A stretch of 64,000 nt of DNA from Aldrovandia affinis (Eukaryota > Chordata > Actinopteri > Notacanthiformes > Halosauridae). Position 1 is the stretch's first letter. Each line of letters opens with the position of its first letter. The stretch lies in assembly GCA_029706075.1 (NCBI GenBank), contig JAINUG010000004.1:1919047-1983046 (forward strand). The letters run 5' to 3'. Below the pieces are notes generated by a model. The model searched no databases and had not been told where the DNA came from. It saw only the letters and a list, made by a program, of their open reading frames with translations. A program made the position numbers and the translations under genes. Of this stretch, positions 27,857-55,100 are shown one piece after another.

Positions 27857-28943
27857 CAATGGGCCTCATGCAAGAACATTTTCGTATTTTTATCGTATCT
27901 TTCTCGTATTTCTTTTCGTGAGGTGGCTTCTACTAGTGTTCCACGTCAGATTCAGCAAACGCTCGTAACTTCAGAAAACTCGTAAATAACAACGTAAACA
28001 TGCTGAATGCCATGTCTTCTTAAATGAGTGTGCGTTCATGTGATTTGTGAATTAGCATAATTAACGCCCCAATAATGCTATATAAGGTTAAGGTGTCCCG
28101 CCCCATTTTCATAGTAAAGTCATTCATAACAATGGCACCGAAAAAAACAAGAAGAAAAACTTTACGAGCTCGGAGATTGAAGTTCTACTATCTGAAATAA
28201 GTGACCGAAAGCACATTTTTTAAGAGCGTCAACAGTGGAATTAAGGGACCTGTTAAAACCAAGGAGTGGGAAAAATGTGTATTGTGCAGTTAACGCAGTA
28301 TCATCTGTTGCCCATAGCATCACAGAAATAAAATAACAATGGTGTGATATGGAATTGGAGTCAAAGAAACGTCTAGCGAAAGCAAGGCGATCCATGACTG
28401 CAACAGGAGGAGGTCAGGACGAAATCTCCGTTACGCACACCGACGAGCGAATATGAGATGTTTATATTGATATTGTAGTATTATTATACCATAGCCTCAA
28501 TAGCCAAAATTGAAACGAATGATAATGATATAATTATATTAATTCATTATGAATGATATTATCCTACAATTTGAAAAGAAAACAGTCAAATATAGGTCTA
28601 CAATGGTCAAACAGGGTACTCTCAAAATGATTATACATTATGAATTCTATAATTTATCGTATATGCTAATTTATATAGGCTATTCAAACTCAACAGTTCT
28701 TCTAAGTAACGAAATAGACACAATCCATTAGTCAAAAACAAAGTTGTTTTGCTTTGGAGAACGGCAGGCAAATTGTACGTAGCTATGACTCGTACGACAG
28801 CTCTGGACCACTCGTAAATCTTGTTCGTATCTAAGAGAAAATTCTAAATACGAGAAAATTGGTGAATGCGGCAAATTCTCGCAGAGTGATTTACGAACGA
28901 ATTTGTACTGTACGTAAAAGTGGTTCTTGCATCTGGCCCATTG
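27857..28943 (+). mobile_element. PIF/Harbinger-like element with decayed Myb-like gene
   Basis: The ends are inverted repeats: CAATGGGCCTCATGCAAGAA at 27857 and TTCTTGCATCTGGCCCATTG ending at 28943. The inner ends share TCGTA-rich sequence. A plus-strand ATG near 28132 opens MAPKKTRRK. After one frame change the sequence reads FTSSEIEVLLSEISDRKHIF, then, with further frame breaks, VKTKEWEKC, VNAVSSVAHSITEI and ARRSMTATGGGQDE. These match the Myb/SANT-like accessory protein that accompanies Harbinger transposases. No DDE nuclease gene is present, so the copy is non-autonomous and dead. No clear target duplication was found. Confidence 0.8.
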
Positions 28944-30234
28944 TGATGCCGTGTTGGCCATTGGGCGCTTGGTGTGGACGTCATTGTCATCAAGGCGGCC
29001 TGATCCAATAATCCCGGACAGGTGAGATATAAATTGACCCATTTTGCAGCCTACACATGCATACGGGACCGATTCCTACCGGCAAACTTAATGAGATCTT
29101 TTTATTATTATCCTTTTTTTAAACAAAGTGACTTCTACGTGACTACATTCCCGGTTCCCACTCCCATCACCGGTACTTTGGATCAAGTCTAATTATTGCA
29201 TTATGTGCATTATGAATCATTAATGTAAGCGGCCATTCTGTTTATGTTTGGGATTGCCCCGCAGAAGTTCTGGAAATGAAAAGGCACGGCTGATGTCAAC
29301 AGGTGGTCGTTTTAGATAGTGCAGTAGAGTAGAACATTTTTCAGCCATGCCATTAGGGTGTGCGTGTGTGTGAGAGAGTTACACGTGGAACTTTATGGCT
29401 GCACGCAGTTCAGCAAATGAGTGAACAAATTAAACGGAATAAAGTCATAATAAATTCAGTCTGATTGCATGGATAGTTTTACACCACATTGTGTAATTAT
29501 ACTAAACATTTTTATGATTTCACCAATTCTGAAAGATGGCTCTATTTCCATCCCGGATAAAGACATACAATGCAGGATTCAAACTCAAGGCCAGCCAGTC
29601 TGAGACTGCAAATAATACTTAGGGAGATATGTGTTTTTGAGTTGGGGGTTGGGGGTGGGGGGGAATAGGACACAATGCTAAATATGGTGTCTGTACCAGA
29701 GCTGCTTTTATAAATGGTCAATGCGAATGAATGCAGTTTGCCTTTCAACTATATTTCAACCTTGCTGAAATACTTGTTTGATAAAGATGTGGGTGAAGCA
29801 AGGTCTGACCAACATTAAATGGCATGCTGTCAGCATCCTCTTTACATGAGAGCTTCTTTCAAATTGTGAAAAAAAAGCAAATGGTTACTACACATTACAA
29901 TTTTAATTTTGTACACTGACCACATTTTCACTGTAGGATGAAAAGCGTTATATACATAATATATATTACATTATTATTACATCTGGTTAACTCTGGACTG
30001 TGTAGCAGCAACAATGTATTTCCAGCAAACCAATAATAATATTCAATATTTCCTAAATTAAGTTAATGACAGTCAGTAATAACACTAATAATGTCCCTGG
30101 AAGAGTATTAAAATATCATTTTAAATGCTTTTGACAATTTCTTTTGAAACCTTTTTTGAATCGTCAAGTTTAAAAAAACATGTAATAGTGTTCACTAGTT
30201 AGGCCTACTGGTAACACGCAGTTTTCTTTTTTAT

Positions 30235-30450
30235 TATTATTTTTTAAATACCTTTTTCCCTGTTTTTCTCCCAATTTAGTAGCCAATTCAACCCTCTATT
30301 TATTTTGATTCGCCCTCCCCTCATGAGCCTGCTGCCTGTCCTCCAGGTCAAGCTAATATCCCGATGCCGGCAATGATCCGCCTCCTCCAAGACAGAACTT
30401 CGCCCACTGAGCTCGCCCTCCCTTCCCCGGGGCGGACAGCCAAATGCCGT
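30235..30450 (-). repeat. SINE-like repeat, minus orientation
   Basis: On the plus strand it begins TTTTTTAAATACCTTTTTCC and includes TTTTTCTCCCAATTTAGTAG and CCAATTCAACCC, ending in a GC-rich head with CCCCGGGGCGGACAGCC. Its low-coordinate end, read in reverse, resembles the 3' end of the SINE at 60531-60885 (AAATTGG...AGAGAAAAATGGGG). Confidence 0.45.
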
Positions 30451-30852
30451 TAAAACGTGGCATTAATTCCAAACATTTCTTAAAGATTATTTTTCATTCA
30501 TTTAATACTTTTAAATTTGCCGTTTACTACTCATTTATTATGTGCTCATGTAATCAAATCATCCTTGATAAATACTGCCTATAAATTAACTTTTAATTTA
30601 AATAGACCTCTTAATCTAATCAGACCCATATCCAGCTCGGTAAACCTGGGAAATGTAATGTGCTGCCGTTTACTTGAGAGTATGGAGGAGGAGGGTAATG
30701 ATGTTTGTTCTGTATTCTGTGCTGAGAGTAATCAGGAGTCTGCCAGTCTCCTCTAAGCCCTCAGTATCGGTCCGTGCATTCAGAAATGCTCTGTTCTGCT
30801 GGTTTGTTCGTCGTTCATCTCGGGCATTTCACAGCATAGCCTGTTTCCGTGG

Positions 30853-31254
30853 TCACTCGTGGGTCTGTATGGTGTCCTCGATCGTGACCTTTTCTGGCCT
30901 GTTGGTCGGCACCTGGACCACAAAGTGGCGCACTATTTCTCGGCCTCCAGCTGTTGTTTCCAGCTCTGCCACAGGAGGATATTTTGAGATCTTGAGGTAG
31001 CTGTAATATTCGGTTATGTGATTGCTTTGTGTTTCACTGCTGCCCGCACTTCTGTCTCTGCCTCTTTCGGTTCCCAGTGGGACTGTTGGCTCATCCCTGA
31101 AGTCTGCTATGTATGTTGATGGACGTCGTAGTTTATCTGTCCAGTGAAGATCTTTCATTGTGGAACATAGAGGCACAGCACAGAGCCTTCTCCAGTGTAC
31201 ACACAGGAAGTCTGTGTGAAGAGAGCCTTTCATATGTATGAAGTCCACAGCCAT
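30853..31254 (-). other. Unidentified 133-codon ORF, minus strand
   Basis: The frame runs from an ATG at 31254 to a TGA at 30853-30855. The last 60 codons have coding-like composition with many C- or G-ending codons, and read ITEYYSYLKISKYPPVAELE, then AGGREIVRHFVVQVPTNRPE, then KVTIEDTIQTHE. I do not recognise the family. It could be an exon of an unassigned gene, a transposon-derived remnant, or a chance frame. Confidence 0.25.
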
Positions 31255-33172
31255 GCCTGCCTGTGGAGTGACATAATCCTGTTAGAGGTGTAATTGTGGG
31301 CCTGAATAAGCCCTGGCTGACGCTGGGAGAAGCACTCAAGCAACGGCAGGAAAGAAGAGATGGGAACTCGTGAGGCCTGCTTTTACACGCTTCAGCGGTG
31401 TCCAATTCTCCCAAATAAAACTGACTTTTTTTTGTTTAACTTTCCAGTGATGCAAAGAAAAATCTTGCCACATACACATCATCTTCAGTGGAAATTTTTA
31501 ATAAGAGGTTCAACATTCCACCAATACATAAATAAATGCGTAGAGAGGTTCAGATACAGTACCACGGTGTAACTCAATGGTGCAGGAAGGAGCAGAGGCA
31601 CATTCGTGTGGCATGCCAGCGGTATCATAATCAAACTATGTGAAAGTGTATATTGACGCAGTGGGAAAGCGGGAGGGAAGAGCAGCAGCATGCTTTCTGT
31701 GATCAGGGAAAGCATGTTGATAAAGTGGTCAAATGCTCTAATATCATTGGTCTGGCTGTCTGAGGCCTCTTAATTATGCCAGCAGTCCTTATTCTGTTAG
31801 GGGGAGTTGTATTATTGTTTTCTATCTCTTTGGGAATGTTTTCCAGCGTGTTGTGTGAGGCTGTTCAGGGTGCTGCGGGGGGGGACTGCGGACGTTGGTG
31901 TGAGTTCACACGGTGGATCCTGATTTTTGAAACTGAATGTTCTAAGCGTTGTCATCCATTCTCCCCGCCTGGGTGTGACGTCATCCGGACGATTGACGCA
32001 CTACTAATTGTCTTACTTTCTCAAGGGGGGATTTCTCACCGGCCCCCAAATCCACGCTCCCATGGGACAGGCAGCAGGGCCTGACTAAGTGGGAGTGTGA
32101 GATAAAACGAGTGGAAGGAGGGGAGAGGAGTGGGGGACCAGCCCTGACAGAGGGGCTACTGTTTGGCCCAGCTCCGCATCGGAGGAGAGACCCCCAACCA
32201 TACCCCCAGGGACCCCTAACACAGCGTACGCAGTGGAATTCACAATCGCTTTATTCAGATGTGTCGGCGGCGCTGAGAGGCCGCGCTCGGTCATTAAATG
32301 AACATCCCAGCGTGTTCTGCCCGGGCCCCGTTCCCGCTCCATTGTGACTCACTGGAGGGGAAACGCTTTCTTTCACTCAATATCAGGTCAAAAAGCAGGG
32401 AACTGAGGCTTCTAACGGGCAGCCGCGGCATTGAAAAATGGGAACTGCAAAGTGTTTGGGCTCACGAACAGAGCGATGAAACGAAAGCCTATTATCCCGC
32501 ATGGCAGCCGTGGTAACTCGGACAGATTTTCCTTTTTTGCTGCGGTTGACACGGCTTTCGTTTGGGAAAGGATTCTTGCTGGATTTTTTGTTTTATTTTT
32601 TTTCTTGAAATGCAATGAGTTTCCAATGCAGATGGTAAAGTTAAGTCCCTTCAGAACCAAAGCCACCCTTAAGCAAACTTCTCTTTTATCATAGCCAATG
32701 CAGTGGAGTTGGTGCTCTCACTTCTCCAATTGTCTTCATCAGTTCAGTTACAGTGGGATGACTGATGAGAGGCTTGGGAACTCCAGGGTTGCATTGTTTT
32801 TTAAGGCCAATGAACCGAAGATGGAAACAACAACAAAAAATAGCAGTTTGGATGCTGATGGATGTTCTTAGATTGCTGGTAGTGGTCAGGCGAAGCATTT
32901 TGACTGTCCAGATCTCTGACATCACTATTATGGATACCACTGCAGAGCAACCTGATGGCTGCAAAACAACAACAAACAAAACGATCTGACAACCACCCTT
33001 TGACATTTGGTAAATTGGCAGAACCCGAGCCCCCAGCCCTTTGGGACGGAGTTGGGTTGGAGTGCGACGCATGCTTTAGCCCTGACTGCAGCAGTTGATA
33101 GGTGAGGGACGTATGAATAGTGATGTGTGTTTCTCTAAGCCCTGCACAGACCTGAGCTCCATTACCATCACC

Positions 33173-33340
33173 ATATTACATTATTTCTTTACATGCAATC
33201 CATTTATACAGCCAGATGTTTGCTGAAGCAATTTAGGTTAAGTACCTTGTTCAAGGGTACATGAGCAGTGCCCCACCTGGCTATCGAATCAGCAACCTTT
33301 GCATTATAAGCCCAGTTCCCTAGCCACTATACTACACTGC
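33173..33340 (-). mobile_element. tRNA-derived SINE, copy 2 (minus orientation)
   Basis: Read on the minus strand from 33340 it gives TAGTATAGTGGCTAGGGAAC, then a GGTTGCTGATTCG-type B-box region, and later CCTTGAACAAGGTACTTAAC. It aligns with the copy at 13344-13566. Confidence 0.75.
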
Positions 33341-34251
33341 AGCTCCACCACAACACTGGCTGCTCCCGGCTCAGCTTTCTGCCCCCCGTCAGCTGTCCAG
33401 AACATCAACCCAGGAAGATGCCTGCTGCACATATGGCAGCAAGAAATCCCCAAACTGGCTTCCTGTATCCCGCCTAGCATCAGACAGCGGCTCTCGCTTT
33501 AATGTCTTCAAACTAGCTCCACTGTTAACTTCTGCTTGCTATTAGTGAGTCATGCACCCTGGTTGTTTATGCATTTTCCACCCACCCCTACTTCCTGTAA
33601 TAACTGTGAACGCTGCTTCTCTTCGCTTTCCACATCCCTGTGCTGCATACCCTCCTTATCAGACATCAGAGAAATGGGCTATAATAGTTAAATGTATGTG
33701 TACATTTAACGGAAAAATATACAAGAATTGTGGTATTCTGTCACATTAGGAGAGTACAGGGCTATTGTGTACTCAAAAGTCTCAGGGGTCATTGCTGAGA
33801 TGCCTCATTGCATCTTTATTACCATAAGCTGGGGATTCTTTGTCTAATAAATGTACAAAATTCAGTTGCGGTATGACATTGCAAAATCCAAGGAGTTTCA
33901 GCCTCACAAGCAAGTTGAATCGTCCGGTTTTCACAGAACTCTACATAAATACAAGTTTCCCCACATCCACCAGGGAGAGTAAAAATAGATACCTCTCCAC
34001 TGCTGCTAGGATTGCTTCTGGCCGGTACACAGATGGATAATTGCTGATAATAGATTCCCAGAACCAGAGCAGCCCTCATTTAATCGGTTACGCTGCAAAC
34101 ACGCTGCCCTATCAGAGGAGAGACAGTGTGAGTGCTGTGTTCTCCACAGGCGGCCGCTTGTCTTGCCGCTCCCTCTCTTTTTTTTCTTTTGTTTTTATCG
34201 CACTGCCCGGAGTGTCTCAGACACAGGATTGTCCTATAGGAGCGTCTGGAT

Positions 34252-34790
34252 CTGCAGCTTAGCTTCAGCGAGGAAGTATGGCTGTGGTTGGAGCAGCTTA
34301 GAACCAGCGAGGAGGAGTGAAGTGTGGCTGCAGTTAGAGCAGCTTAGCTTCAGTGAGGAGGGGTGAAGTGTGGCTGCTGTTAGAGCAGCTTAGCACCAGC
34401 AAGGAGGGGTGAAGTGTGCTGTTGGAGCCAGCAAGGAGGGGTGAAGTGTGGCTGCTGTTGGAGCAGCTTAGCACCAACGAGGAGGGGTGAAGTGTGGCTG
34501 CGGTTAGAGCAGCTTAGCACCAGCAAGGAGGGGTGAAGTGTGGCTGCTGTTGGAGCAGCTTAACACCAACGAGGAGGGTGAAGTGTGGCTGTGGTTAGAG
34601 CAGCTTAGCACCAGCAAGGAGGGTGAAGTGTGGCTGTGGTTAGAGCAGCTTAGCACCATCGAGGAGGAGTGAAGTGTGGCTGCTGTTGGAGCAGCTTAGC
34701 ACCAACGAGGAGGGGTGAAGTATGGCTGCGGTTGGAGCAGCTTAGCACCATCGAGAAGGAGTGAAGTGTAAATGCGTTGAGAGCAGCCAA
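34252..34790. repeat. Minisatellite (VNTR) of about 47-bp units, about 11 copies
   Basis: Units of the form GAGCAGCTTAGCACCAGCGA, GGAGGGGTGAAGTGTGGCTG and CTGTTG recur in tandem, with one shortened unit near 34415. Variation is mostly in CACC/CTTC and CAGC/CAAC/CATC positions. It lies about 700 bp beyond the crabp1 stop codon. Confidence 0.95.
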
Positions 34791-35103
34791 CGCCTTCAGA
34801 CTTTGCACATATGGATTGCTCATCTGGCAGGCCCTGTAGGGCTTAACGAGAATCCATCACCAAACATCCATCATGTAGCAGGGCTGTCCCATTGGAGCAT
34901 CTTAAACTAGCAGCCATTGTCATTTTTCAAAGCCCTCACAGCATGCCTTGTCGAGACCCACAACTCCAGTGTGTTAAAAGTTGACATAATTGATTCATGA
35001 GTGAATATAGTGATGAATCAATGTCAGTCTTCAACTGACTTAATTTCTGTGACTTTGAGCCCTGTATTAATTTAAATAATGGTATTTCTGTTAAACCTGT
35101 ATT

Positions 35104-35121
35104 TTTATTTATTTATTTATT
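35104..35121 (-). terminator. crabp1: Candidate crabp1 polyadenylation signal cluster
   Basis: TTTATTTATTTATTTATT on the plus strand gives overlapping AATAAA signals on the minus strand, about 350 nt after the crabp1 stop codon. That is a reasonable 3' UTR length for this gene. Confidence 0.5.
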
Positions 35122-35469
35122 TTTTGCTCTTGTAGAGGAATGAGATTAGCACAAATAAGTACAATACAACTGTCCTTTATACGATTTAATTTCTGAATTT
35201 AGTTTGCAATACTGACAAATCACACACAGCTAACATACAAATAAAAAGAGGGGATTGGGGGATGAGCAGAATGGATGGAGGGGGGCACAGAGAAACAGTT
35301 ATTGTAGAACTGTAATGATCAACACAGGCTGACAAATAAGTGGTGGTGGCTGTACACTGCATGACTCAGTGCACGTGAATTTCCTATTGGCTTTGAGTAC
35401 AGGGGCAGGTGGGGGTCAGGACCGAATATCTGTCATCTGATTGTGGTCCTCAACAAAGACAGCGCTCCT

Positions 35470-51241
<15,772 letters not shown>

Positions 51242-52141
51242 TTTTCTGGGGCCGGTGGTGGAGGCTGTGTCTAAAGAAGAACCTGCCTCTGGCTGCTCTG
51301 CTCTCTGCTCTCTCACCAACGCTCTCTCCCTTTCTTTCACCACCTCTCTCTGTCTCTCTCTCCTCTCTCTCTTCCCCCTCTCTCTCTCTCTCCCTCTCTC
51401 TCTGTGCCACTAGTTATAGCGAATGTCTTGAATCTGAGTCACAGAGTTCCCTCCCCCTGAAGGACCTGTCCTAATATTCAGACAACCCTCCCCACCCCCG
51501 GTGAACAGGGGCCCCCTCTCTGCTGCTCTGTACCCCCCTCTTGCCCCCCACTCGCCTGTCATCATTTATTAATTGTGATTGGAATGTACACTTTATTAAT
51601 GCCATACTTTATTTCCTCTCCCCACCGTTTTTTGCTGATGGCTTAACTGTGCATCCAGCCGTGTTGGAGGCAGAAAGGGAGACCGTGCTGTGTCTGATGG
51701 TATACCACACGTCTATCATTCGATCATTTTTCTGCTTATGTTTATACTGTATACATGCTCGAGGGTTTCAGCCTGACTGCATTTTGATTAATGTACCGCC
51801 AAAGGAACACGCACACAATAGAGGGCCAAATAGCCGTACTTCTGATATGCTTTTACAAGCCGCTTCTCATTCCTTTATTTCACACAGAACGCCTCAGAGA
51901 TGCTACAGCCTTTTTAAAGCAGCTGCGTTTGATCAGGGCCTCTGATCGCATCCAAACTGTTCCGTGCCTCAGTGTTTGCATGGTCCTCTGGTATGCGCAT
52001 GCTGTCATACTGAACCTTAGCTCTTAGGGTTGTGTTATTTCAACATGCCCAGCACGGTATGTGTCAAGGGCTGAGAGCTGTTCAGAACCTGGGATCTTCA
52101 TTTTTCAACATGGGATCTTAATATATGCACACATACACATA

Positions 52142-52174
<33 letters not shown>

Positions 52175-55100
52175 TTGATTAATCTGATCTGTGAGCCTAC
52201 AGCCTTGGCATCCCACCTTGAAGGAGCTTCAGTAAGGGCCACAGAAACGCAGGGCTTGGTGCCTATTGAGAAAAGTGGCTGTGGAGGAGAAACGCTGGCT
52301 GTGGTAGAACAGAGAGCCTGTGATGCAATCAGTCCTGTCCTTGCTGGGTGCATTACCTATAGTAACCCCTAGGGCGGTGTCTGCAGCCGAGCAACGCAGA
52401 TAGACTGGGTCATACACACACTAACACAAACAAACACTGCACCATATCCGTGTTCTGTGAATTTATTTAAATTTGTCATATAAATCTTCCACACACTGTT
52501 TGGTTGCTTTGATTCAAATGATCAACTGGGAAAATAAAAACTGAAAACCTTGCAACGCAATTAAAAATAGTAATAGTATAGTTCATTTCCTCTGAGATTT
52601 CAGAGAATGTATCCTGTATCTAAATTTAAAGTGGGACTCAAAACCGTTCCGAAACCTTTACACTGTAGTTGAGGGGAACAGGCAAAAATGTATGCCTGCC
52701 TGATTTATGCTGTTAATATTTAATATTTAGCTATAGAGACTTCTTGAAAGCCTTCACAGTTTTGGTCCATGTAATTATTGCTTGTAGCAATGTTAATTCA
52801 AAATAAAATGCAACACTTCTACAGGGAGTTAATGTCTCTGGTTCACATTTGATATGACAAGTTTAATCTTACATTTCACAAATAAAAATGTTATTAGACA
52901 TTTTTACTTGAGAAATGTTTGGCCAGGAGAGGATAAATTCAAACAAAGTCCCTCCACTCATTGATTTCTTAGACTGCACTCATTTCAGAATGATATAACA
53001 GATACATGATCCTCTGATGCTTGTGTATTTGGGGAGCAGCTACAGCTAATCCCTGACATCCTGGTGCTCTTGGAAGGATTATTGTTATAATTTCAAGATG
53101 CTTTTCATTTATAATGTTAATCTTAAGCACATAGCATAGCCATGAAACATTGTACAGATGTTCTATTGCTGTGTACCACTGCAATTTGGTAAGTGGATGA
53201 TTGCACAATAGTGTAGCCATGTAGGAATAAATGTTATACGCTTGCCACTCATTAACCATAGAGGTAGTTGACAACTGCTGGCTGGAACTTTTAGATGACT
53301 TTCTTTTGGGTATATTATTTTGAGGCATCAAAAAAGGACCATCGATAGAAAAAAACTAGGTGAGGATAGGTATAGCTGGAAAACTTCCCGAATAGCTGCT
53401 GGAGTGGTGTGTTTATTATCTTTTTAATTCACCACAGTAGATGGAGGAGCATGTTTTTTGTTTTCTTCTTTATGATAGTATCAGTCACATTTGGGAAATC
53501 ATCAGAGGTTCCCAATTATTATTGTCCAGAGAAGTCCACAGAATGTATATTGTACTCAGGATAAATCAATAAACAAACAGTACACAGGAATTGGGCTTGT
53601 TAAATAGCCACATTTATAGGGAGAACTATCAGCTACTTAAAATAATCAATATGAAGAGCCATGCCCTATTACCGGCTTTTGAGAACAGCAGCAGCAGTCT
53701 TTCAGTGGTAAAATGATTGTTAATGAAGTACTCCACCATCAGTACGGACTCCCATGGATTTGGCCCTTTGTCGTGAATGGAGAGCACCTCCGTGCATAAT
53801 TAGTTCACATTAAGGAACGCACATCTCTGAATCAACCCTTAAGTGATCCATGCCTCCATGCCCCTTATGCAAAGCATTGAATTTGGACCGGATTGGAAAA
53901 GCGTTATGGCCTTGCTCGTTCTTCATTGACGAGTGCATTGTCTCTGTTAGCTGATGGCCACTCCAAACAGGCTTTCAGTGTAACTTCCTGGAAGGCATAT
54001 TCATCCCTCAGTACCCCCACCAACGCACAGAGAGACGCCCCCCAGGAGAGAACACGAGGCACAGGTTTTTTGTCGTCGTCTCCCCCCCAGGCTTAATTGG
54101 TTCCTTTTCTGAAGGCTCTTCATCAATGTCTTTTAAAAACTGCCTTCCAGACAAGAGCAAGTAATTAATGTACAGATGGGTCCGGGAGCACTTTGTCATG
54201 CTCTCAGGGAAGAGTCCGGTGAAATGGCCCAGCGGTTCCCTGTGGACCACTGGTGGACACACTCTGCCCCATCAGTCAATGATTATACCCCCTCCCCGTC
54301 CCCCAGGAAGAAATGTGGAGAGAGCTGGTCAAGATGGAGAGATAATAGAGCGCCAGACGGACATGTTTGATAAGTACAAATGTCCTATAAGCAGCTGAAC
54401 ATAACGGATTGTGTTTGTGGAGAAATGACTGTTTTTCATCTTGGATTGTTTTAAGAGACCGAACCAAAACAGAGGCCTGATGATGAGTTCAGGGTGACAG
54501 GAATAAAACTGTCTGTTATCGTGGTCTTGCCCCACTCCATACTAGAGTAGAGAGGAGGGAGAGTAAAGTTTTGTGGATTAAATCTACATGCATTTTAGTT
54601 CAATGGTTAGGTTGGGGAGTAGGCTAATGGCTCATATGTCAGCTGTAACAGTAGCTGATGAATTACTCTAGGTAATATTTCATGCGCTGTAGTGAATATC
54701 CTTCCATCTGTCCTGTGCAGTCCAGTCTGCCATGAGGATGGATGGGTAGGAAAGTGTATCTCATACCAAATGGTTTCACTGCTGTTTTAATGACAGGGAT
54801 ATCCACAAGGATGATGCTGGATCTCCAAATGCCTCTTCTTCAAACGGATGGGCACAAGCCAAAAATGTCCAATTTCCGTGTATTTTATTTATTGATTGAT
54901 TCAACTACATAAATTATTTGCTTAATTGCTTATTCGAGATGTAATACTTAGTTGGTCTAATCTGCATATAAAAGAAGCAGCTGGAAGACGCATTTCATGT
55001 CTGCAGCTACTGCACTTGCGCAGCTGTGTCTGCAGCTCTTGCACTAGCGTACTGTGTAGTTGATGCAGTCGGAGGTCTAGTGTGCTCTCTCCCAAATATG

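Larger units (their letters stand above)
28944..35100. other. Intergenic stretch between the sin3a and crabp1 3' ends
   Basis: No gene is recognised. The stretch contains a SINE-like segment (30235-30450), an unidentified minus-strand ORF (30853-31254), a SINE (33173-33340) and a minisatellite (34252-34790). Non-repetitive parts, for example 31990-32530, could be conserved non-coding DNA, but that cannot be judged from one sequence. Confidence 0.45.

Noticed and set aside
34252..34790. CRISPR-like array
   Set aside because: Units are contiguous without unique spacers and the genome is vertebrate. It is an ordinary minisatellite.
51242..51343. N-terminal extension of crabp1 to an upstream in-frame ATG
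   Set aside because: The extension (MVKERERALV...) is CT-tract-derived and absent from the family, which starts MPNFAGTW. The downstream ATG is used.
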